64,000 nucleotides of DNA from Flavobacteriales bacterium (GTDB lineage: Bacteria; Bacteroidota; Bacteroidia; Flavobacteriales_D; Sanyastnellaceae). The notes beneath the pieces were generated by a model, which made no database searches, was not told where the DNA came from, and worked only from the letters and a program-made list of their open reading frames with translations. The position numbers and the translations under genes are program-made. The stretch lies in contig CANGTU010000002.1 of NCBI GenBank assembly GCA_947456965.1, forward strand, positions 47,472 to 111,471, in the 5' to 3' direction. Numbering within the stretch: the first letter of the stretch is position 1; every line of letters begins with the position of its first letter. This document shows, piece by piece, positions 59,923 to 64,000 of the stretch.

Positions 59923-60501
59923 ATGCGCATCGTTGGGCTTACCGGTGGAATTGGTTCGGGGAAGAGCACACTGGCCCGGGTGTTCCGCGTACTGGGTATT
60001 CCGGTCTTCGACTCCGATCAGGAAGCGCGTGAGCTCTACGCCCTGCCTGAAGTGCGGCGGGAAGTTGGCGCCATCGCCGGTGATGACGTGTTTGATCAGG
60101 GGCAGTTGTTACGCGGTGAGCTGGCCCGCCGGGTTTTCACCGATCCAGAGCTTCTCACTCGCCTGAACGCCATCATTCACCCCCGCGTACAACTGCGCTG
60201 GACTGCCTGGCTTACGAATCAGGAAGCGCCCTACGTGGTCCGGGAAACAGCCATCCTCTTCGAGTCGCGCACCTACCTGGATTGCGCGCGGATCATCACC
60301 ATATCAGCTCCGGAAAGTTTACGTATCCATCGTGTAATGCACCGGGATGGGATGTCGGAAGAGGAAGTGCGCCGGCGCATGGCACGTCAGTGGACTGACC
60401 CGGAACGCGAAGCACTCGCCACCGAAGTTTGGATCAATGATGATCGCCACCTCCTCCTTCCAGGACTCTTGCAGTTTCACGATCAACTCATCCGCCTATG
60501 A
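59923..60501 (+). CDS. coaE: Dephospho-CoA kinase
   Basis: 192 residues. P-loop GLTGGIGSGKST at 6-17, then FDSDQEARELY (substrate Asp region), HPRVQLRWTAWL and ETAILFES, and the lid MHRDGMSEEEVRRRMARQ. It phosphorylates dephospho-CoA in the last step of coenzyme A synthesis. The stop overlaps the next ATG (ATGA). Confidence 0.96.
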   Translation: MRIVGLTGGIGSGKSTLARVFRVLGIPVFDSDQEARELYALPEVRREVGAIAGDDVFDQGQLLRGELARRVFTDPELLTRLNAIIHPRVQLRWTAWLTNQEAPYVVRETAILFESRTYLDCARIITISAPESLRIHRVMHRDGMSEEEVRRRMARQWTDPEREALATEVWINDDRHLLLPGLLQFHDQLIRL

Positions 60502-60953
60502 AACCCTTTCATTTGCTCAGTCTCGTTGCCCTCACCGCGGTTGTTCTGTTTTTTTCAGCAGGCTGGTGCACTGCCCAGCAACTCGCATGGTATGATTCCA
60601 GTGGCGAGCCCGTGGCATATGTGGATTTCGGTCAGGATGATGTCATCTATCTGTGGGATGGAACTCCCGTCGCCTTTCTCGGTCGCGATGGAAGAGACGT
60701 GTGCATTTTCGGTTTTAACCGCAGCTTTCTGGGCTGGTATGAGAATGGGGTAATCTACGACCGGCAGGGTGACATAGTAGGCTCGCGCAAGGGTGCACTT
60801 ATGATGGCCTACAACGAGTGGGAACCCTTTCGCGGCTTTCAGAAATTCGCGCCGCTGAAGCCCATCCAGCCGTTCGCGCCTTTCAAGCCTTTCTTCAGCC
60901 AGCGCTGGAGCAACGCCGATCTGGTCGATTTCCTGAGATCCGGTGAAGATTAA
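60498..60953 (+). CDS. Secreted protein with beta-flower-like repeats
   Basis: 151 residues, signal peptide (1-27, ending GWCTAQQ). The middle has short repeated strand units, DVIYLWDGTPVAFLGRDG, VCIFGFNRSFLGWYENGVIYDRQGDIVG, the pattern of the small four-fold beta-flower proteins. The C-terminal ~50 residues are rich in Phe/Pro (FQKFAPLKPIQPFAPFKPFF), repeating F-x-P-x-K/Q-P units. Function unknown. Coupled to coaE at its start; its stop overlaps the end of the converging TPR gene by 4 bp. Confidence 0.65.
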   Translation: MKPFHLLSLVALTAVVLFFSAGWCTAQQLAWYDSSGEPVAYVDFGQDDVIYLWDGTPVAFLGRDGRDVCIFGFNRSFLGWYENGVIYDRQGDIVGSRKGALMMAYNEWEPFRGFQKFAPLKPIQPFAPFKPFFSQRWSNADLVDFLRSGED

Positions 60954-62284
60954 GGACGAAAATCCCGCACAGTTCTGCTGACTTCGGCAGCCACAGACAT
61001 TAGCATCTGTTGCATGAGTTCCTGCTCGCTTACTGGTCCTTTGCGACCCGTGAACTGGGCCATCAATTCATCGCGCGCTTCCCGGTGCACGACATCCTCC
61101 CGCGATCCTATCAGTTGCCATTTCCACTCTCCCGGCCAGAGCATGGAGTAGTCTCCCTCGAAATCGGCCCACACGACATTGTCCCGCTCGCTGAATGGAA
61201 CTACGGCAGAAGCATGCACGCGGCCCGTCTGAGCATCAATCAACTGATAGCGGAAACTGGCGTCCAGCCCCCTGCCCAGACGATATTCCGTGTAGCGCAC
61301 CTTCTTGCTGCTCTCCGTGGGTCCAAGGTAAGCCTTGCGATCATAGGCCCGTTGATGAGCCACTACCGGCTCATAGGTCAGGATCTCTCCCGTAAGCAGA
61401 TAGCGGGCGCCGGTCAGTTTTCCGGCCTGAATAGCTGAGCGCTCGTCAATCAAACCGGTCATCCCCTTCACTTGCTCTTCGACCAGTTGGTCCGTATTAT
61501 CGCGATCGAGTAGTTCAATAAACGGATCTTTCAGAGCCAGAATGGACTGTTTGATGGTAGCCCCTGCCGAAATTTCAATGGCATTCTCCACATTGGGATT
61601 GTCCACACGCAGGTAAGCCATGGTTACCTTACTCTTACTCATGCACTCATCCCTCAGTGCCAAAGCATCGCGATAACCGGCGTCCAGACGCGTAACCTCC
61701 AGGAAATGGGAGTAGGCATCGCGGTAGAGACCGAGCTGATAGGCCTTGATTCCAAGGTTATAGTGAGGGATAATATCACAAAGGAGTGCGAGGTACTCGG
61801 CTTCCCTGTGCGACCTGTCAATTCGTCGAAGCCGGTCGAGCAGATTTTTCGCCTCGTCGAAGCGCTCATCGCGCACGGCCTGCTCAGCCCGGCCGTAGAG
61901 TGATTTGACAAAATCTGACCGGCATTGGACCTGCTGACCTTCCGCATTCACGGGAATGCGGAGCTCGAGATCCCGGTGTTGTTCAGCATATCGGTATGCC
62001 CTTTCATAATCGGCCAGGGCATTTTCGAAATCTCCTCGCATGCAGCGCGTCTGCGCATCGCGAAACTGCTCCTCAAGCTGGGCCTGGGCGAGACGGCGCA
62101 TACCCACCAGAGCGCGGGCATCTGAATGATCATTGTAAATGGCCGAATAGGCCTCAAAAGCCCGGGCACGCATGCCTTCCTGTTCCAGAATCTCGGCTTC
62201 ACGAAGCAGTCGACGCGGATTGGCACACCCTGCAACCAGCAAGGTGAGGAGGATAAGGCAAGTGAAGCGCTGAATCATAGGCAT
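60950..62284 (-). CDS. TPR-repeat lipoprotein with CsgG-like region
   Basis: 444 residues. Lipobox Cys20 (LLTLLVAGCANPRR). Four or more TPR-like helix pairs (about 25-215; FENALADYERAYRYAEQ, GIKAYQLGLYRDAYSHFLEV), then an alpha/beta region that looks like the CsgG fold: ARYLLTGEILTYEPVV, ASFRYQLIDAQTGRVHASAV. So a periplasmic, membrane-anchored scaffold. Two ATG are possible (62284, 62278) and both give the same lipobox; the frame extends 28 residues further upstream but without a better start. A TAAACTTG box lies 22 nt before the first ATG. Confidence 0.7.
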   Translation of the reverse strand: MPMIQRFTCLILLTLLVAGCANPRRLLREAEILEQEGMRARAFEAYSAIYNDHSDARALVGMRRLAQAQLEEQFRDAQTRCMRGDFENALADYERAYRYAEQHRDLELRIPVNAEGQQVQCRSDFVKSLYGRAEQAVRDERFDEAKNLLDRLRRIDRSHREAEYLALLCDIIPHYNLGIKAYQLGLYRDAYSHFLEVTRLDAGYRDALALRDECMSKSKVTMAYLRVDNPNVENAIEISAGATIKQSILALKDPFIELLDRDNTDQLVEEQVKGMTGLIDERSAIQAGKLTGARYLLTGEILTYEPVVAHQRAYDRKAYLGPTESSKKVRYTEYRLGRGLDASFRYQLIDAQTGRVHASAVVPFSERDNVVWADFEGDYSMLWPGEWKWQLIGSREDVVHREARDELMAQFTGRKGPVSEQELMQQMLMSVAAEVSRTVRDFRP

Positions 62285-62339
62285 AATCAACTCGCTCGCG
62301 ATTGCAAGTTTAGCGCCAAAATACAATAGTCCCGGAATT

Positions 62340-62368
62340 ATGAAGGGCGCCATTACAGCGCCCTTCAT
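62340..62368. terminator. 11-bp hairpin between two minus-strand genes
   Basis: Perfect inverted repeat ATGAAGGGCGC / GCGCCCTTCAT with a 7-nt loop, 19 bp past the stop of the gene ending at 62387. No strong T-run on the minus strand, so termination is uncertain. Confidence 0.5.
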
Positions 62369-62386
62369 GCCCCTGTTGGCTGTTGA

Positions 62387-62788
62387 TCAACCGTGCACGT
62401 ACGGCTTGAAGAAGTCACGAACCTTAGCGAGCATCTGGTTCTCGGTCAGGTTACCGGCACTGTCAATGCTCAGGTTGTGACCATGAAAATGCTTGTTCTC
62501 CTTCATGTGGTTGAACAATTCTTCCTGCGCCTTACCAGGACCAAAGAGAAGGATATCATGATACTGCTCCAGCTCACGGGAGATCTCCTTGTAGAATTTC
62601 TCAGATTCTCCGTGGTTCTTTTGGTTAATTGTATGCTCACTGCTGCCGCGGAGAGCACGAGAAGGAGAATGGATCTTTTTCTTCACAGAATAGGCACCAT
62701 GCCCCTCGTGATCATCTGTAGTAATGACGAGCGCGGTGTGATGGTCGAGCCAAACTCCGGCAAACGTGCGTGCATCTTTGTGTTTCAT
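62387..62788 (-). CDS. baeRF/host-attachment-like protein
   Basis: 133 residues. Begins HKDARTFAGVWLDHHTALVIT, the start of the bacterial eRF1-like families (baeRF, formerly 'host attachment' proteins), and ends with YHDILLFGPGKAQEELFNHMKEN, the conserved GPG-A-EL motif of the same group. Chosen ATG starts the domain; the longer reading (33 residues more) is not supported. These proteins have an RNase H-like/Pelota-like fold and are thought to act in translation quality control or stress; unproven here. Confidence 0.75.
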   Translation of the reverse strand: MKHKDARTFAGVWLDHHTALVITTDDHEGHGAYSVKKKIHSPSRALRGSSEHTINQKNHGESEKFYKEISRELEQYHDILLFGPGKAQEELFNHMKENKHFHGHNLSIDSAGNLTENQMLAKVRDFFKPYVHG

Positions 62789-62887
62789 GTGAGTAGCGGT
62801 TATTGATGCTGCAAACATGAACACGCTGCTCCGGCTCCGGTATGACACATCTTCGGACGTCGGATGACTTGTATCAACTCCCGGCAA

Positions 62888-63565
62888 TCAGCGCCGACGG
62901 CTGTAAAGCATGATCAGGTACACAAGCTGCGCCACGGAAGCCAGAGCGGCCACCACATAAGTCCTGGCAGCCCATGCGAGGGCATCTCGGGCGGCTTCCA
63001 GCTCATTTGGACGAGCAATTCCCTGCTGGCGGATCCAGGCCAGCGCCCGCCTGCTTGCATCGTATTCCACGGGCAAGGTCACGAGGGTGAACAAGGTTAC
63101 TCCGGCCTGCAGCAGGATAGCAACGAGCAGTAAAGCCGGAAAACGACTAAGCAACAGGATCCCGGCCATGAGGAGCCAGGGAAGAAGGTTACCGGCAAAG
63201 CTGACCATGGGTACCAAAGCTGAACGAGTTTGCAGCCAGCGGTATGAGGTGGCATGCTGCACGGCATGCCCGCATTCATGTGCCGCAACGGCCGCCGATG
63301 CGGCATTGCGACCATGGTACACATCTGCACTGAGATTTACTGTCCGGTTGGCTGGATTGTAATGGTCAGTAAGCTGTCCAGGCACGCTGATCACCCGGAC
63401 ATTCCTGATTTGATGGTCGGCCAGCATACGCTCGGCAACCTCTCGTCCGCTGAGTCCGCTCCCAAGCGTTTGCTTTGAATACCTGGCAAACCTGGACTTG
63501 AGCTGCGCCTGCACAATCATTCCAAGCACTGCAAAACCGATTCCGATGAGATAAAACAATTCCAT
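62888..63565 (-). CDS. YugP-type membrane zinc metallopeptidase
   Basis: 225 residues. N-terminal membrane helix (FYLIGIGFAVLGMIVQAQ), a soluble part with the zinc motif AAHECGHAVQH (HExxH), the preceding NRTVNLSADVYHG, and three further helices in the C-terminal half (LLPWLLMAGILLL, LLVAILLQAGVTLF, VAALASVAQLVYLI). The family is Zn_peptidase_2 (DUF2268-unrelated, YugP type). Acts at the inner membrane; substrate unknown. Exact TAACTTTG 19 nt before the ATG. Confidence 0.92.
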   Translation of the reverse strand: MELFYLIGIGFAVLGMIVQAQLKSRFARYSKQTLGSGLSGREVAERMLADHQIRNVRVISVPGQLTDHYNPANRTVNLSADVYHGRNAASAAVAAHECGHAVQHATSYRWLQTRSALVPMVSFAGNLLPWLLMAGILLLSRFPALLLVAILLQAGVTLFTLVTLPVEYDASRRALAWIRQQGIARPNELEAARDALAWAARTYVVAALASVAQLVYLIMLYSRRR

Positions 63566-63584
63566 TGCACGTATTCCTCTTCTA

Positions 63585-63592
63585 CAAAGTTA
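63585..63592 (-). promoter_or_regulatory. -7 element (TAACTTTG) of the metallopeptidase gene
   Basis: Exact TAnnTTTG on the minus strand, 19 nt before the ATG; TTG 17 nt upstream in the -33 region. Confidence 0.6.
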
Positions 63593-63671
63593 GACCGCGA
63601 AGGAAACAACAACACGGGATGCAGCCAGCCTGTTCCGTTAAAGGTTGCGAAATGGCCGCTGTCATTGCGGG

Positions 63672-63705
63672 AAAAGAAAATGCCCCCGGTTTTTCCGGAG
63701 GCATC
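63672..63705 (-). terminator. Intrinsic terminator of the right-edge membrane-protein gene
   Basis: Minus strand: stem ATGCCTCCGG / CCGGGGGCAT around a 5-A loop, then TTTTCTTTTC. About 40 nt after the stop of the gene that runs off the right edge. Confidence 0.85.
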
Positions 63706-63744
63706 TTCCCCAATTAACCAAAAAACCATGAACAAAAAAAATCA

Positions 63745-63999
63745 TCAGATCCTCGTTGAAGCCAATCCCGCATAAGCGAGTGAAGCAGCAGCGAGAACAA
63801 TATCCTTGATCAGGTTGATTCCTGATGAAATCTGCATTCCAGTGTCGCCCTGACCCAGACAAGGCGCATAAACCGCAGCAGCAAAAACAGATAAGACCAA
63901 TGCAATACCCGCTGCGGCATGACGATCAAAACGACGCGCTGCGATGAAGATGGCAGCCGCAATCATCATAGCCCCGCCAGCGAGCGCCCACCATCCTGG
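63745..63999 (-). CDS. Small membrane protein (5' end outside window)
   Basis: The frame is open to the right edge (…WWALAGGAMM…), so the start is not in the window; the first visible ATG is at 63969 but earlier residues are hydrophobic and continue the protein. Three hydrophobic segments: around ALAGGAMMIAAAIFIAAR, AGIALVLSVFAAAVYAP and IVLAAASLAYAGLAS. Short loop CLGQGDTGMQIS. DoxX-like in layout, but no motif confirms it. Confidence 0.6.
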   Translation of the reverse strand, partial: PGWWALAGGAMMIAAAIFIAARRFDRHAAAGIALVLSVFAAAVYAPCLGQGDTGMQISSGINLIKDIVLAAASLAYAGLASTRI

Positions 64000-64000
64000 A

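Overview
The window looks like a piece of chromosome from a moderately GC-rich member of the phylum Bacteroidota. The signs are: type IX secretion C-terminal sorting domains (gene at the left edge; alpha-amylase at 12074), a SusC/SusD pair, GldI-like and other FKBP lipoproteins, DUF1573, DUF5723 and DUF6702 proteins, a BtuB/BtuG-type B12 uptake pair, almost no Shine-Dalgarno sequences, and many copies of the Bacteroidota promoter element TAnnTTTG just upstream of genes. I cannot place it to genus. No tRNA, rRNA or CRISPR array was seen.

Layout. 1-7.4 kb: end of a T9SS cargo gene, a good terminator, der (minus), a secreted barrel-like protein, then a tightly coupled trio paaZ - S41 peptidase - histidine-kinase-like ATPase. 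7.7-10.9 kb (minus): cobalamin riboswitch, BtuB-like TonB-dependent receptor and a BtuG-like beta-propeller lipoprotein. 11-12 kb: small secreted helical protein and HD hydrolase. 12-21 kb: a starch/alpha-glucan utilisation locus (secreted GH13 amylase with T9SS tail, SusC, SusD, a lipoprotein and a secreted protein that resembles the amylase N-terminus), closed by a strong two-way terminator. 21-27.6 kb: prmA-tpiA, recQ, terC, a DUF6544-like membrane protein and an rlmI-like gene. 27.6-32.5 kb: a visibly AT-richer island between an IS3-family remnant and an IS66-family remnant, carrying an AraC-type regulator, an alpha/beta hydrolase and a two-domain NTF2-like lipoprotein. 32.5-45 kb: DUF5684 protein, dinB and hisS (minus), WD40 protein, two GH13 amylase lipoproteins flanking prmC, pruA, yqgE, M14 carboxypeptidase. 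45-51.7 kb: an orphan ParE-like toxin with a long inverted repeat upstream, a DUF5723 barrel, an nrnA/gldI/FKBP operon, and a DUF6702-nth-ATP-grasp-membrane protein operon.

51.8-57.3 kb holds the most interesting unit: a MukB/MksB-like SMC ATPase, a kleisin-like protein and an MksE-like protein behind a recognisable -33/-7 promoter, followed by a TSUP transporter. The order is B-F-E and no JetD/MksG nuclease is present, so this is either a chromosomal Mks condensin or a Wadjet-related complex without its usual effector. 57.3-64 kb: small membrane protein, yajC, DUF1573, pRiA4b-like protein, rpe (all minus), coaE, a small secreted protein, a TPR lipoprotein, a baeRF-like protein, a zinc metallopeptidase and a membrane protein cut by the right edge.

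A recurring theme is transcription: at seven genes the TAnnTTTG-type -7 element ends only 4-6 nt before the start codon, which predicts leaderless mRNAs. The carbohydrate genes (three GH13 enzymes in two places plus SusCD) suggest extracellular alpha-glucan breakdown, uptake through SusCD, and further hydrolysis by lipid-anchored amylases.
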